64,000 bases of DNA from NCBI GenBank assembly GCA_910587595.1, contig CAJULQ010000001.1:124001-188000 (forward strand), written 5' to 3'. The translations under genes and the position numbers were made by a program. Below are positions 1-9,048 of this stretch, in pieces. Origin of the DNA: an uncultured Christensenellaceae bacterium. GTDB taxonomy: Bacteria; Bacillota; Clostridia; Christensenellales; Pumilibacteraceae. Within the stretch, counting starts at the first letter, position 1. Each line of letters begins with the position of its first letter. The notes under the pieces are model-generated. The model did not search any database. It saw only the letters and a list, made by a program, of their open reading frames with translations, and was not told the DNA's origin.

Positions 1-907
1 CGCTCATTCCTTGCACGATACCGCCCGTGGCGGCTATTAGTCGCCTATCGGTTACGCGCAAGATCATGCTTTTATCCGAAACGGAATTTTGTACGGAGGT
101 TTTAATGATCTCAATGTCGTACGATTCGGTCACGTTCCCTACCGTAGCAAGAATGGACGCCTTGCCGATCTTTACGCTTTTACGGCCGGCCACTTCCACT
201 TCGGTGCCGCCCGAAAATTCGTTTAACGTGCCGTATACGCCGCTTCGGCAATTGGTACGCAATGTGCCCGTAGGCGTGCCGCCCACGAAAGCTCCTTTCA
301 GTTCGCCCGCCTTACCGCGCGCGCCCTTATTGCACCCCACGATCTTGCACGCATACGCCCAGCCCGTGTCACACGGCGCCATATTGCCGTTTTCCAACAC
401 GATGGGATGCCCCAAACAGCCGAACGAGCCGTCTTTTTTCACATACGTAACCGTGCCCACGCCCATCACGCTCTCGCGCACTTGCACGCCCAAACGCTTT
501 TCACCCGTCATATCTTCCAAAATAAGCCCCATGGGCACGTGCAATAACGCCGTCCCTCTGCGCACGCAAACGTCGGCCGTCATATCTTCCGCCGCACGCA
601 ACGCCGTGCGTATATCTTCGGTATTGGCAACGGTATGCCCGTTGATGCTCTCTAACACGTCGCCCGCATGCAAGGGGATCTGCGGCACAACACTGCCGAG
701 TTCGGTTTCCACCGCCGCGGCGCCCACCACGATCACGCCGTGCGGCTTAAGCTCCAAACCGATGGGAAATCCGCCCACAAACACCGTGGCTACGGGTTGC
801 GCGCCCACAGCCAAAACACCCGCATGCACGCACGCATTCCATACAAACACAAACAACAAACAACACGTTATGAGAAAATATTTTTTATGCGCCGCTTTTT
901 GCATCAT
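1..907 (-). CDS. spoIVB: SpoIVB sporulation serine peptidase, C-terminus cut by window edge
   Basis: SpoIVB is the forespore-made PDZ serine peptidase (family S55) that crosses the inner forespore membrane and cleaves SpoIVFA, triggering pro-sigma-K processing. Read on the minus strand, it has an N-terminal membrane anchor (about residues 8-25), a PDZ domain (about 35-130) and the peptidase domain. His of LGHPI, Asp of VTDRR and Ser of QGMSG are visible. Asp and Ser are 15 residues apart, the same distance as Asp363/Ser378 in B. subtilis. The Ser codon lies at bases 4-2, so only a short tail is missing. Tandem ATGs at 907 and 904 are both possible starts and no strong ribosome binding site is seen. 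It follows recN as in Bacillus, but a terminator separates them, so separate (forespore) transcription is likely. Confidence 0.93.
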   Translation of the reverse strand, partial: MMQKAAHKKYFLITCCLLFVFVWNACVHAGVLAVGAQPVATVFVGGFPIGLELKPHGVIVVGAAAVETELGSVVPQIPLHAGDVLESINGHTVANTEDIRTALRAAEDMTADVCVRRGTALLHVPMGLILEDMTGEKRLGVQVRESVMGVGTVTYVKKDGSFGCLGHPIVLENGNMAPCDTGWAYACKIVGCNKGARGKAGELKGAFVGGTPTGTLRTNCRSGVYGTLNEFSGGTEVEVAGRKSVKIGKASILATVGNVTESYDIEIIKTSVQNSVSDKSMILRVTDRRLIAATGGIVQGMS

Positions 908-944
908 ATTGCATAGTGTTCGCAATTGTCCCGTTCGATTATAC

Positions 945-978
945 AAAAAAACAGTCTTCTCCCGCGGGAAAAAACTGT
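945..978 (-). terminator. Intrinsic terminator after recN
   Basis: A 28-base inverted repeat (951-978) folds into about 12 base pairs (ACAGT...ACTGT outside, CCCGCGGG inside) and is followed on the minus strand by a run of six T (950-945). It lies between the recN stop and spoIVB and should end the long operon before spoIVB. Confidence 0.85.
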
Positions 979-999
979 CTTTTACGTTGTAGCAATCTT

Positions 1000-2700
1000 T
1001 TACGAAAGCGTTGCCTTAAACGCCTCGCTCCATTCCTTCATGGTTTGCGCGCTGAGATCGGATTGCTTGCTGATCCCCTTGCCACCCGAAAGCCGCGAGA
1101 TCTCGTCGATCATGCCGCCTGTGTCTAACGGAACCACCGTAGTCACGGTGGCGTTGTTCTCCGTTTTTTTGCTGATAAAGAAGTGTGCGTCGGCCATAGA
1201 CGCGATCTGTGCAAGGTGTGTCACGCATAGTATTTGATGTTTGCGCGAAATGGTTGCCAATTTCTTGGCCACCACTTGCCCCGTTATGCCGCTGATGCCC
1301 GCGTCTATCTCGTCGAATATCATGGTGGGGATATCGTCCGACTCGTTGGAGATCACCTTTAGAGCCAACATGAACCGCGACATCTCGCCACCCGATATGA
1401 TTTTGATAAGCGGCTTTAACGGTTGCCCCGCATTGGGCGAAAGGTAAAACTCCGCCGTATCCGCCCCGTTGACGCCGAACTTCCCCTCGAATGCCGACAA
1501 AGGCGGAAATTCGGAAACCTCCACGTTGAAATCGGCGTTTTCCATGCCGAGCTCGTGCAATTGCGCAACGATCTTTTGCGAAAAATCGACGGCGCCCTTT
1601 TGCCGTATGTCGTGCCACGCTTTTGCCGACGCATACAGCGTTTGCAAAACGTCGTTTTTCTTTTGCGTAAGTTGTTCGAAATGCGCGTCGGCATTTTCCA
1701 AAAACGCCAATCGATCGGCCGTTTGCGTGCGATAAGCCATCATTTCTCGGTAGGCGCCGTACTTTCTTTTGAGCGTTCGCACAAAAGCCAACCGTTTTTC
1801 CAATTCGTCCAACTCGTTTTGGTCGAATTGCATGCCGTCCAATTCGTCGCTTAAACAATCGCACACATCGGATATTTCGATAGAAGCCGAACGCAACCGC
1901 TCGTATAGATCGTTGTAGGCCGATTTTAGGTGCGCGATCGAACCCATTTCCTTTTCGGCGTCGCCCACCAATTCACTCGCGGCGCCGTCCTCTTTCCCGC
2001 TCAACACGTGCAAAGCTTGCCCTAAAGCCGCATAAATCTTTTCGGAGGAAACGATCATGTTGCGCCGTTCTACCAACTCGTCCTCCTCGCTCTCGAAGGT
2101 GTGCGCCTCGTCTATTTCGCCGATTTGAAAACGCAAAAGGTCGATCTCCCGTTCGCGTTCGCTCGCCGAGCCGATCTTTTGCAGTTGCGCCATCGTATCT
2201 TTATATTCGCCGTAAGCGCGCGCGTACGCCTCTATCGTTTGTCGGCTCGCATGGCGCACATAATAATCCAACAGTCGCAAATGCTCGCTCGAACGCGTCA
2301 ACGACTGGTATTCGTTTTGTCCGTAAATGTCCACAAGCGTGGCCGTAAGTTGCTTTAACATGCTTGTGGCGGCCGCGCGTCCGTTTATGCGTATTTCGTT
2401 TTTACCGTCGGCATAAAAACGGCGGGTAATAATAATACAGTCATCCTCTTCCCAACCCATATCGCGCATAACGGCGCGGGCACGCTCGGTCGCGTCGAAC
2501 ACGCCCTCCACATAGCCGCTGTCCGTTCCGTAGCGCAAAAGCGTTTTATCGTAACGCGCGCCCAAAAGCAGCATAATACCGTCCACGATTATGGACTTGC
2601 CCGCGCCCGTTTCGCCGCTCAGAATATTGAGCCGCTCGCACGGCTCCAATTCCAAATGCTCGATAAGCGCCAAATTATGTACCGCCAATCTCGTAAGCAT
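1000..2700 (-). CDS. recN: RecN, SMC-like double-strand break repair ATPase
   Basis: RecN is an SMC-family ATPase recruited early to double-strand breaks for recombinational repair. The 566-residue length is normal for the family. The N-terminal ATPase half has Walker A GETGAGKS near residue 30. A long charged coiled-coil middle follows, and the C-terminal half has the ABC signature ISGGEMSRFMLALK followed by Walker B MIFDEIDAGISG. The ATG at 2700 is 3 bases after the argR stop, so it is translated in the argR-recN operon, an arrangement conserved in Bacillus and Clostridia. Confidence 0.97.
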   Translation of the reverse strand: MLTRLAVHNLALIEHLELEPCERLNILSGETGAGKSIIVDGIMLLLGARYDKTLLRYGTDSGYVEGVFDATERARAVMRDMGWEEDDCIIITRRFYADGKNEIRINGRAAATSMLKQLTATLVDIYGQNEYQSLTRSSEHLRLLDYYVRHASRQTIEAYARAYGEYKDTMAQLQKIGSASEREREIDLLRFQIGEIDEAHTFESEEDELVERRNMIVSSEKIYAALGQALHVLSGKEDGAASELVGDAEKEMGSIAHLKSAYNDLYERLRSASIEISDVCDCLSDELDGMQFDQNELDELEKRLAFVRTLKRKYGAYREMMAYRTQTADRLAFLENADAHFEQLTQKKNDVLQTLYASAKAWHDIRQKGAVDFSQKIVAQLHELGMENADFNVEVSEFPPLSAFEGKFGVNGADTAEFYLSPNAGQPLKPLIKIISGGEMSRFMLALKVISNESDDIPTMIFDEIDAGISGITGQVVAKKLATISRKHQILCVTHLAQIASMADAHFFISKKTENNATVTTVVPLDTGGMIDEISRLSGGKGISKQSDLSAQTMKEWSEAFKATLS

Positions 2701-2703
2701 AGT

Positions 2704-3156
2704 TTACCGCTCCAAAAGTCCCGAAAGCGATTCGGTGATCTGTTGCGCCACATTCTCGTCCACCGTCACGGCCATCACCGTGTCGTCGCCCGCCACGCAA
2801 CCCAATATGTCGGGGTTTTCCAACCGATCGAGCATCATGCCCGCAATGTTGGCGCTGCCCGGCATGGTTTTTAACACCACGATATTGCACGCATACCGAA
2901 TAGACAAAACGGCATGCTTGAAAATATTGACAAGTTTGCCCGACACGCTGCGGTCGCCCGCGCCGCGCACGTACTTTTGCCGCTTGCCGTCGATAGAAAC
3001 TTTTACAAGCCCCAATTCCTTAATGTCGCGCGAAATGGTGGCTTGCGTGGCGTTAAAGCCCGCCTCTTGCAACAAGCGCGCCAGATCGTCTTGCGTTTCC
3101 ACCACGCGATCGTCGATCAGTTCGAGTATTTTTCCTTGTCGGGCGTTTCTCGTCAT
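2704..3156 (-). CDS. argR: ArgR, arginine-responsive regulator
   Basis: Hexameric transcription regulator that uses L-arginine as corepressor, repressing arginine synthesis genes and often activating catabolism. The N-terminal winged helix begins TRNARQGKILELI and contains the recognition region ATQATISRDIKELG. The C-terminal oligomerisation and arginine-binding domain carries GCVAGDDTVMAV with the paired Asp residues that contact arginine. The ATG at 3156 overlaps the nadK stop as ATGA and gives 150 residues, the family length; an in-frame upstream extension inside nadK is not supported. Likely targets in this window are argG-argH at 55955-58561. Confidence 0.96.
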   Translation of the reverse strand: MTRNARQGKILELIDDRVVETQDDLARLLQEAGFNATQATISRDIKELGLVKVSIDGKRQKYVRGAGDRSVSGKLVNIFKHAVLSIRYACNIVVLKTMPGSANIAGMMLDRLENPDILGCVAGDDTVMAVTVDENVAQQITESLSGLLER

Positions 3157-4013
3157 TTCGCGTCCTCCTCCGACGGCGTTATGCTCCACGTGTTCAGTTT
3201 CCGCAACAAACGCTCGTAAAATCCGTTTTTATGCAATCGCACGAACAGCGCGCGCTTGGTGGCTTTGCCTATGCGTATGGTCTGTTTTTCGGGCAAGCAT
3301 ATCACGTTTTTGCCGTCGGCCAACACCATCGCGTCGTCGGCGCGCGCCAACAACGTGATATCGATCTTTTCGTCGTCGCCGATCACAACGGGGCGCGAAT
3401 GCATGGAATGCGAATTTACGGGCGTGAGCGCAAACACGTTGGCCGTGGGACTTATTACGGGGCCGCCCGCCGACAGCGAATACGCCGTGGATCCCGTGGG
3501 CGTGCTCACAATAAAGCCGTCGCAATAGTGTTTGTCGAGCGGCGCACCCTCTATGTCCACTTTTAGCACGATCATCTTGGAAACGTTGCGCCGCGTGATT
3601 ACGATCTCGTTGAGCGCGTAAAAACGCTTGTCGCGCCATTGCGCGCAAAGCATGGTGCGCTTTTCCACCGAGTATTTTTGCGCCGCGAGGTCTTTGGCCA
3701 ATGCGTCGAAATTATCGGGCTCGGCCTCGGTCAAAAAACCGAGTTTGCCGAGATTGACGCCCAGCACGGGGATCTTTCGCACCGCGCACCACTTGGCAAT
3801 GCCCAACAGCGTGCCGTCGCCCCCCACGGCCAACATCATATCGGGCAACGTGCCTTCGTCCGATTCGGACATATAACCGTTGCACCGCACTTTATCGCGC
3901 AAATTCTCGTGAGCCAAACACACAATACCGTGCGACGAAAAACTTTCTATCAAATTTTTTGTGACGGAAAGGTTTTTGTCTTTGAAGATATTTGTGTAAA
4001 TACCCACTCTCAT
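3153..4013 (-). CDS. nadK: NAD kinase
   Basis: Phosphorylates NAD to NADP with ATP or polyphosphate; cytosolic. The 286-residue protein shows the GGDGT motif (VGGDGTLLGIAKW, residues about 65-77), the Asn-Glu pair of LNEIVITR, and the glycine-rich TGSTAYSLSAGGPVI segment. I chose ATG at 4013 (MRVGIYTN), which aligns with the first beta strand of the family; a TTG 15 bases upstream is also open. There is no Shine-Dalgarno, and a near-perfect promoter has its -10 box only 6 bases upstream. In Bacillus this slot between dxs and argR holds tlyA (yqxC); here nadK replaces it. Confidence 0.95.
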   Translation of the reverse strand: MRVGIYTNIFKDKNLSVTKNLIESFSSHGIVCLAHENLRDKVRCNGYMSESDEGTLPDMMLAVGGDGTLLGIAKWCAVRKIPVLGVNLGKLGFLTEAEPDNFDALAKDLAAQKYSVEKRTMLCAQWRDKRFYALNEIVITRRNVSKMIVLKVDIEGAPLDKHYCDGFIVSTPTGSTAYSLSAGGPVISPTANVFALTPVNSHSMHSRPVVIGDDEKIDITLLARADDAMVLADGKNVICLPEKQTIRIGKATKRALFVRLHKNGFYERLLRKLNTWSITPSEEDAK

Positions 4014-4019
4014 ATGTTT

Positions 4020-4048
4020 ATTATACAAGAAAATTTATAAATATTCAA
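4020..4048 (-). promoter_or_regulatory. Sigma-A promoter abutting nadK start
   Basis: -35 TTGAAT (4048-4043), a 17-base spacer, -10 TATAAT (4025-4020). Six bases (AAACAT) separate the -10 box from the nadK ATG, so the predicted transcription start falls on or next to the start codon and the mRNA would be leaderless. The promoter lies in the short gap after dxs. Confidence 0.7.
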
Positions 4049-4062
4049 GTTTTTGCATAGCG

Positions 4063-5874
4063 TTACGAAAAGTTTTTTATAAGCGCCGTTAGGCTTTCGG
4101 TATCGATACCCGCGCTTTTGAGCGAATGTTCCACCGAAAAATCATCCAAAAACGCATCGGCATACCCCACCGTATGCACCTTGACGCGCAATCCTTTACC
4201 GTTGAGATAGGCAAGCACCGATTGTCCCAATCCGCCGCGCAGTGCGTTGTCTTCCACCGTTAGCAACAAAACGTCGGGCTTATTCACGCTGTCCAAAAAA
4301 GATGCGTCGAGCGGTTTAATGAACCGCGCGTGCACGACCGACGCGCCCGCCACACCCTCGGCTGCCGCCAACGCGCGATTGCCGCATGCTATGATATACA
4401 CTTTTCGGTCGCCCTGCCGCACGATTTCCCACTCGCCGTACACGATTTCGGGACACGGACGATCGAACGCATAGCTTTTGGGATAGCGTATGGCCAACGG
4501 TCCGTTAAACGAAAGCGACCACTGCAACATTTTTTCCAACTCTTCGCCGTCTTTGGGCGTGAGCACGGTCATATCGGGAATGAGCGACAAATAGCTCAGA
4601 TCGTAAATACCTTGGTGCGTTACGCCGTCGGCGCCCACCGCGCCCGCACGGTCGATCAAAAACGTGACCGGCAATTTGTTTAGGCAAACGTCGTGCACGA
4701 TCTGGTCGAAACCGCGTTGCAAAAAGGTGGAATACACGGCAAAATACGGTTTCATGCCGCCCGCCGCCAATCCGGCGGCCAACGTAACGGCATGCTGTTC
4801 GGCAATGCCCACGTCGTAGCAACGGTCGGGAAATTTTTTGGCAAATGCTTGCAAGCCCGTGCCGTCGGCCATGGCGGCGGTAATCGCCACCACTTTTTTG
4901 TTGCGCGCCCCCTCTTTGCACAAAAAGTGCGAAACCGTTTGCGAAAACGAACGCTCGTTTTGCGCACCCATGGGTTGCACGCCGTGAAAACGGGAAGGAT
5001 CGGACTGCGCCGCGTCGTCGCCCTTTCCTTTTTCCGTGATGATGTGCACCAACACCGGCTTGGTTTCGTTTTGCACTTGACGAAATATTTCTATGAGATT
5101 GGTCAGATTGTGGCCGTCGACGGGACCGTAATATTTCAGCCCCATTTGCTCGAACATTTTGTTGTTCTGCAACAAAAATTTCACGCCGTCTTTGGTTTTA
5201 TCCAACGCCTTGTAAATACGGTCGCCGAACAGCGGAATGCCCAATACCCCTTTTTTAACGGCGCGTTTTACGCGCGTATACCGCTTACTGAGGCGCAGTT
5301 TGGCAAAATACTCGCTCATGGCGCCCACGTTTTGCGATATAGACATTTTGTTATCATTGAGCACTACGATCATTTTTGCCTTGGACGCGCCGATATCGTT
5401 GAGCGCCTCAAACGCCATGCCGCCCGTAAACGCCCCGTCGCCGATCACATCCACCACATGGTAGCGCTCGCCCAACGCGTCGCGCGCGCGGGCATACCCC
5501 AAACCTACCGACAGCGAGTTGGAACTGTGCCCCATGGTGAACGCGTCGTATTCGCTTTCCCGCATGCGCGGAAAACCGGAAATGCCGCCGTTTGTGCGCA
5601 ATGCGCCGAACCGATCGGCGCGCCCCGTTATGATCTTATGCGCATACGCTTGATGTCCCACGTCCCACAAAATCTTGTCTTTGGGGCAATCGAACACATA
5701 ATGTAACGCCACCGAAAGTTCCACCGCGCCCAAACTGGACGCCAAATGTCCGCCCGTGTACGGCACGGTCTGCAAGATAAAACGACGCAAACTTTCGCAG
5801 TAGGCGTTCAATTGGTTTCCGTGCAATTTTTTGAGATCTGACGGAGTATTAACTTGTTTGATCAATTCGTCCAA
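4063..5874 (-). CDS. dxs: 1-deoxy-D-xylulose-5-phosphate synthase
   Basis: Thiamine diphosphate enzyme that condenses pyruvate with glyceraldehyde 3-phosphate, the first step of the MEP isoprenoid route. The 603 residues contain WDVGHQAYAHKIITGR near residue 72, the TPP-binding stretch GDGAFTGG...LNDNKMSIS (about 145-180), and the central transketolase domain with Glu and His in DVGIAEQHAVTLAAGLA. The start codon is TTG at 5874; the reading frame aligns with family N-termini from that point. The gene is in the xseA-xseB-ispA-dxs block, 22 bases after ispA, so the first MEP enzyme and a prenyltransferase are expressed together. Confidence 0.97.
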   Translation of the reverse strand: MDELIKQVNTPSDLKKLHGNQLNAYCESLRRFILQTVPYTGGHLASSLGAVELSVALHYVFDCPKDKILWDVGHQAYAHKIITGRADRFGALRTNGGISGFPRMRESEYDAFTMGHSSNSLSVGLGYARARDALGERYHVVDVIGDGAFTGGMAFEALNDIGASKAKMIVVLNDNKMSISQNVGAMSEYFAKLRLSKRYTRVKRAVKKGVLGIPLFGDRIYKALDKTKDGVKFLLQNNKMFEQMGLKYYGPVDGHNLTNLIEIFRQVQNETKPVLVHIITEKGKGDDAAQSDPSRFHGVQPMGAQNERSFSQTVSHFLCKEGARNKKVVAITAAMADGTGLQAFAKKFPDRCYDVGIAEQHAVTLAAGLAAGGMKPYFAVYSTFLQRGFDQIVHDVCLNKLPVTFLIDRAGAVGADGVTHQGIYDLSYLSLIPDMTVLTPKDGEELEKMLQWSLSFNGPLAIRYPKSYAFDRPCPEIVYGEWEIVRQGDRKVYIIACGNRALAAAEGVAGASVVHARFIKPLDASFLDSVNKPDVLLLTVEDNALRGGLGQSVLAYLNGKGLRVKVHTVGYADAFLDDFSVEHSLKSAGIDTESLTALIKNFS

Positions 5875-5896
5875 ATCGTGTTCCGCGTTTCCTCTT

Positions 5897-6739
5897 TTAT
5901 ATATCCCGCGCCATAAAGGCAGACGTCAGTTCGACCAAAAATGCCGCGTTTTCCATATTCTGCAACAGTTCGATAGCCGCCACCGTTTTTTCTTTAAGCG
6001 CGGCCGCCGTTTTTTGTTGGCCGAACGCATGCAAATACGTATTTTTGCCAACGTCTTCGGTGTCTTTGTCCAATAGATCGTCGCGCAATTGAAAACAAAA
6101 TCCGAACAGCTTGCCAAAAGCGTCTATCTTTTGCAAGTCCTCTTCCCGCGCGCCGCCGATCAACGCGCCCGCGCGCAATGCCGCGCCGATCAACGCCGCC
6201 GTTTTTTTCTCGTAAATATACTGCAGTGCGTCCACGCCCGCATCGGGCAGCAGATCGCAAACTTGCCCGCCCACCATACCGTTGCCGCCCGCCGCGGCCG
6301 CCAAAGCGCTTCCCGCCCGCACATAGCGCGCCTCGTTATTGCCCAAACGCACGGCACCGAAGATCAATTCATAAGCAATGTTCAAAAGAGCGTCGCCCGC
6401 CAATACCGCGTTGGCCTCGCCGAATTTTTTGTGACAAGTGAGTTGTCCGCGTCGGTAATCGTCGTTATCCATACAAGGCAGATCGTCGTGTATGAGCGAA
6501 TAGGTGTGAATGCACTCCACGGCCAAAGCAAAATTTACGGCGCACGCGTCCGCTTGCCCGCCGAACATGCGCACCGCCTCCAACAAAAGTACGGGGCGCA
6601 ATCGCTTGCCGCCGCTCAATAAGCTGTAGGCTACGGCGTCTAACAGTTCTTTGGGAAAGGTAATCAGCTCGGAAACAAATTGTTTGAGATATCCCTCGAA
6701 CTCCGTTTTCCGCTTTTCGTATGCCTCGGTGAAATTCAC
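5897..6739 (-). CDS. ispA: Polyprenyl (farnesyl/geranyl) diphosphate synthase
   Basis: Trans-prenyltransferase that condenses IPP with allylic diphosphates to make C15 (possibly C20) diphosphate, the primer for UppS. The 280 residues carry the first Asp-rich motif DDLPCMDND (DDxxxxD, typical of bacterial farnesyl synthases) near residue 83 and the second as RDDLLDKD near 215, with SGGKRLRP for pyrophosphate binding. It starts with GTG at 6739 behind AAAGGAG and sits 2 bases after xseB. Exact chain length cannot be read with certainty. Confidence 0.94.
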   Translation of the reverse strand: MNFTEAYEKRKTEFEGYLKQFVSELITFPKELLDAVAYSLLSGGKRLRPVLLLEAVRMFGGQADACAVNFALAVECIHTYSLIHDDLPCMDNDDYRRGQLTCHKKFGEANAVLAGDALLNIAYELIFGAVRLGNNEARYVRAGSALAAAAGGNGMVGGQVCDLLPDAGVDALQYIYEKKTAALIGAALRAGALIGGAREEDLQKIDAFGKLFGFCFQLRDDLLDKDTEDVGKNTYLHAFGQQKTAAALKEKTVAAIELLQNMENAAFLVELTSAFMARDI

Positions 6740-6741
6740 TT

Positions 6742-6951
6742 TTATTCTCCTTTGTCTTGCGCGAGCATGGCGTCCAATTCGCCGCGGATCACTTCTATTT
6801 TGCCCTTGCTTTCGGCAAGATTATCCATGCAAGCGCGAATCAACCCTACCCCGTCTTCATACAGTCGCACGGCTTCGTCGAGCGGCAGTTCTTTGTCTTG
6901 CAACTTTTCCGCCGTTTTCTCCAATTCTTTAAGCATGTGTTCCAGATCCAT
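6742..6951 (-). CDS. xseB: Exodeoxyribonuclease VII small subunit
   Basis: Small helical subunit of exonuclease VII, which binds the large subunit XseA and processively degrades single-stranded DNA. The 69 residues include the family core LPLDEAVRLYEDGVGLIRAC, and the protein is predicted as two helices. The ATG at 6951 has GGAGG six bases upstream; the open frame runs further back into xseA, but that extension is basic and unlike the family. The start is 2 bases downstream of the xseA stop. Confidence 0.94.
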   Translation of the reverse strand: MDLEHMLKELEKTAEKLQDKELPLDEAVRLYEDGVGLIRACMDNLAESKGKIEVIRGELDAMLAQDKGE

Positions 6952-6953
6952 CT

Positions 6954-8201
6954 CTACCTCCGAAAGTCGGCCTTTTTTTCTTTTACTTGGGCCACGATCG
7001 TGCCGTCCGCCAATACGGCGCGCACTTGTTCGCCCGTTTTCACCTTTGAAAAAGCAACGGGGCAACCATCGGCACCGTATAACTTGGCATACCCCAACGA
7101 CAGTATGCGCAACGGATTGTTGCTCTCTAACAGCGCGGTCGCGCGCGCAAGTTTGTCGGCACGCACGGCGGCCGCATTGTCCGTTTGCGCGGATATGGCG
7201 TTTGCATATGCGGTTACGGCCGCATACTTTTGCGCCAATAAACCATGCATGCGGCTCGCAAGCGTTTCAGCCGCCCATGCCACACGCGAACGCACGCGCT
7301 CCCACTTTACCTCGCTTTTATACGAAAGCGCGGCGGTACAGCGTTGCAATCGCTCCGTTTGACGCGCCAATGCCGCATCGGCCGCCGACCGCAAAGCGAA
7401 CGCGGCGCAAGACAGCGACCCGAAAAAAGTTTCGTTGCGTCGGCTCACGATCTCGCCCGCCATGCTCGGCGTGCCCGCCCGCTCCGACGCCGCAAAATCG
7501 CACAAGGTGAAATCGGTTTCGTGCCCTATCGCGGAAACGGTGGGCGTTGCGCAAGCCGCCACGGCACGCACCAAGTCCTCGTCGTTGAAAACGCTTAAAT
7601 CGTCGCTACTGCCGCCGCCGCGCATCAGCACAATCACATCGTATCCTTTGCCGTCCGCCGTGCGCAATTGCGCGATCAGATCGCCCGTCGCCGTTTTGCC
7701 TTGCACCGCGGCGGTATAAACGCACACGTCGGTAAACGTGCGCGTGCGATGCAACGTTTGCATAAAATCGTGGATCACAACGCCCGTTTCGCCCGTGATC
7801 ACCGCCAACGAGCGGATCAACGACGGCAACGGTTTTTTATGTTCGAACACGCCCTCGCGCGCCAGCTTGTCCTTTCGCGCGTTGAAAGCGGCCAATAAAT
7901 CGCCCTCGCCCGTTTTGCGCGCCGACGAAAACACAAACGAAACGCGCCCGCTCCGCTCGTGAAAGGTGACGGAGCCTTTTAATACTACTTTATCGCCCAA
8001 TGCAAGCGCATCTACGTGCGCAAAACATACGCAATGCAACAAGCTGTCGCGTTCCCGCAACGTAACGAATAGAGCGGCGGCGGTTTGCTTGCACTCGTAT
8101 ACTTCCCCTTCCACTTGCAAATCGTGTAGCACCAACTCATCTTCGAACACGCCTTTTACGTATTCGTTCAGTTGCGCCACCGTCAGCGTACGTTCACGCA
8201 T
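6954..8201 (-). CDS. xseA: Exodeoxyribonuclease VII large subunit
   Basis: Catalytic large subunit of exonuclease VII. The N-terminal OB fold (about residues 1-100) is followed by the catalytic domain with GETGVVIHDF, RGGGSSDDLSVFNDEDLVRA and the GHETDFTLCDFAASERAGTPS signature, then a coiled-coil rich C-terminal half. ATG at 8201 (MRERTLTVAQLNEY) gives 415 residues and matches the family start; it overlaps the folD end by 8 bases, consistent with translational coupling in nusB-folD-xseA-xseB. Confidence 0.96.
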   Translation of the reverse strand: MRERTLTVAQLNEYVKGVFEDELVLHDLQVEGEVYECKQTAAALFVTLRERDSLLHCVCFAHVDALALGDKVVLKGSVTFHERSGRVSFVFSSARKTGEGDLLAAFNARKDKLAREGVFEHKKPLPSLIRSLAVITGETGVVIHDFMQTLHRTRTFTDVCVYTAAVQGKTATGDLIAQLRTADGKGYDVIVLMRGGGSSDDLSVFNDEDLVRAVAACATPTVSAIGHETDFTLCDFAASERAGTPSMAGEIVSRRNETFFGSLSCAAFALRSAADAALARQTERLQRCTAALSYKSEVKWERVRSRVAWAAETLASRMHGLLAQKYAAVTAYANAISAQTDNAAAVRADKLARATALLESNNPLRILSLGYAKLYGADGCPVAFSKVKTGEQVRAVLADGTIVAQVKEKKADFRR

Positions 8202-9048
8202 GTTCCGTCCGTTCCGCTGCCGTAACGGTGTTTTGCAACAGCATGGCAATGGTCATGGGGCCTACGCCGCCCGGTACGGGGGTGATGTGCCCCGCCACCG
8301 CTTGCGCGCCCGAAAACTGCACGTCGCCAAAAAGTTTGCCGTCTTCACGGTTCATGCCAACGTCTATCACCACCGCGCCCGGTTTGATCATATCGGCGGT
8401 GATAAATTCTTTTTTACCCACCGCCGCTACCAAAATATCGGCGCGCAAAGTCAAGCTTTTCAAATCGGTCGTTTTGGAATGCGCGATCGTAACGGTGGCG
8501 TTGTTTTGCAACAACAACATCGCCATAGGCTTGCCCACGATATTGCTGCGCCCCACCACTACGGCGTTTTTGCCCTCGATAGGCACGCCCGTAGATCGTA
8601 TCAACTCTATACAGCCTTGGGGCGTGCACGCGGCCAAGCAAGCATTGCCCAAAAGCAGATTGCCCGCGTTCACGGCATGAAAACCGTCCACGTCTTTATG
8701 CGGCGCCACGTGCTCTAACACTTTCTTTTCGTCTATGCCGCGCGGCAGGGGCAACTGCACCAAAATGCCGTCGATGCCGCTGTCCGCATTGAGCGTTTCG
8801 ATAAGCTCCACGATCTTGTCGGCGGGCGTGTCGGCATCCAATCGGTAAGAGGCCGAACGGATCCCCGCTTCTTCGCAAGCGGCGATCTTGTTGCGCACAT
8901 AAATCCGGCTGGCGGGGTCTTCGCCCACCAATATCACGGCCAGCCCCACGCGGCGCCCCGTGCGTTCATAAAATCGGTCGGCACGCAAACGCACCCGCGC
9001 TCGCACTTGCGCCGCTATGCTCTTGCCGTCAATCGATTTCGCTTGCAT
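8194..9048 (-). CDS. folD: Methylenetetrahydrofolate dehydrogenase/cyclohydrolase FolD
   Basis: Bifunctional NADP-dependent enzyme that interconverts 5,10-methylene-THF and 10-formyl-THF, supplying one-carbon units for purines and formyl-Met-tRNA. The 284 residues show the substrate Tyr/Lys region ASRIYVRNKIAACEEAG, the signature GILVQLPLP, and the Rossmann segment VVVGRSNIVGKPMA with PGGVGPMTIAML near the C-terminus. The ATG at 9048 has AAGGAGGAG upstream and lies inside the nusB end (20-base overlap). Confidence 0.97.
   Translation of the reverse strand: MQAKSIDGKSIAAQVRARVRLRADRFYERTGRRVGLAVILVGEDPASRIYVRNKIAACEEAGIRSASYRLDADTPADKIVELIETLNADSGIDGILVQLPLPRGIDEKKVLEHVAPHKDVDGFHAVNAGNLLLGNACLAACTPQGCIELIRSTGVPIEGKNAVVVGRSNIVGKPMAMLLLQNNATVTIAHSKTTDLKSLTLRADILVAAVGKKEFITADMIKPGAVVIDVGMNREDGKLFGDVQFSGAQAVAGHITPVPGGVGPMTIAMLLQNTVTAAERTEHA

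Noticed and set aside
905..945. Sigma-G promoter for spoIIIB-like control of spoIVB
   Set aside because: A GTATAA and an AACACTA are present, but the -10 would lie on the start codon, leaving no leader; not convincing.
27..992. Long plus-strand open frame over the left edge
   Set aside because: It is the antisense of spoIVB. The minus strand reads a complete SpoIVB with its catalytic triad, whereas the plus frame has no recognisable motif and no ribosome binding site.
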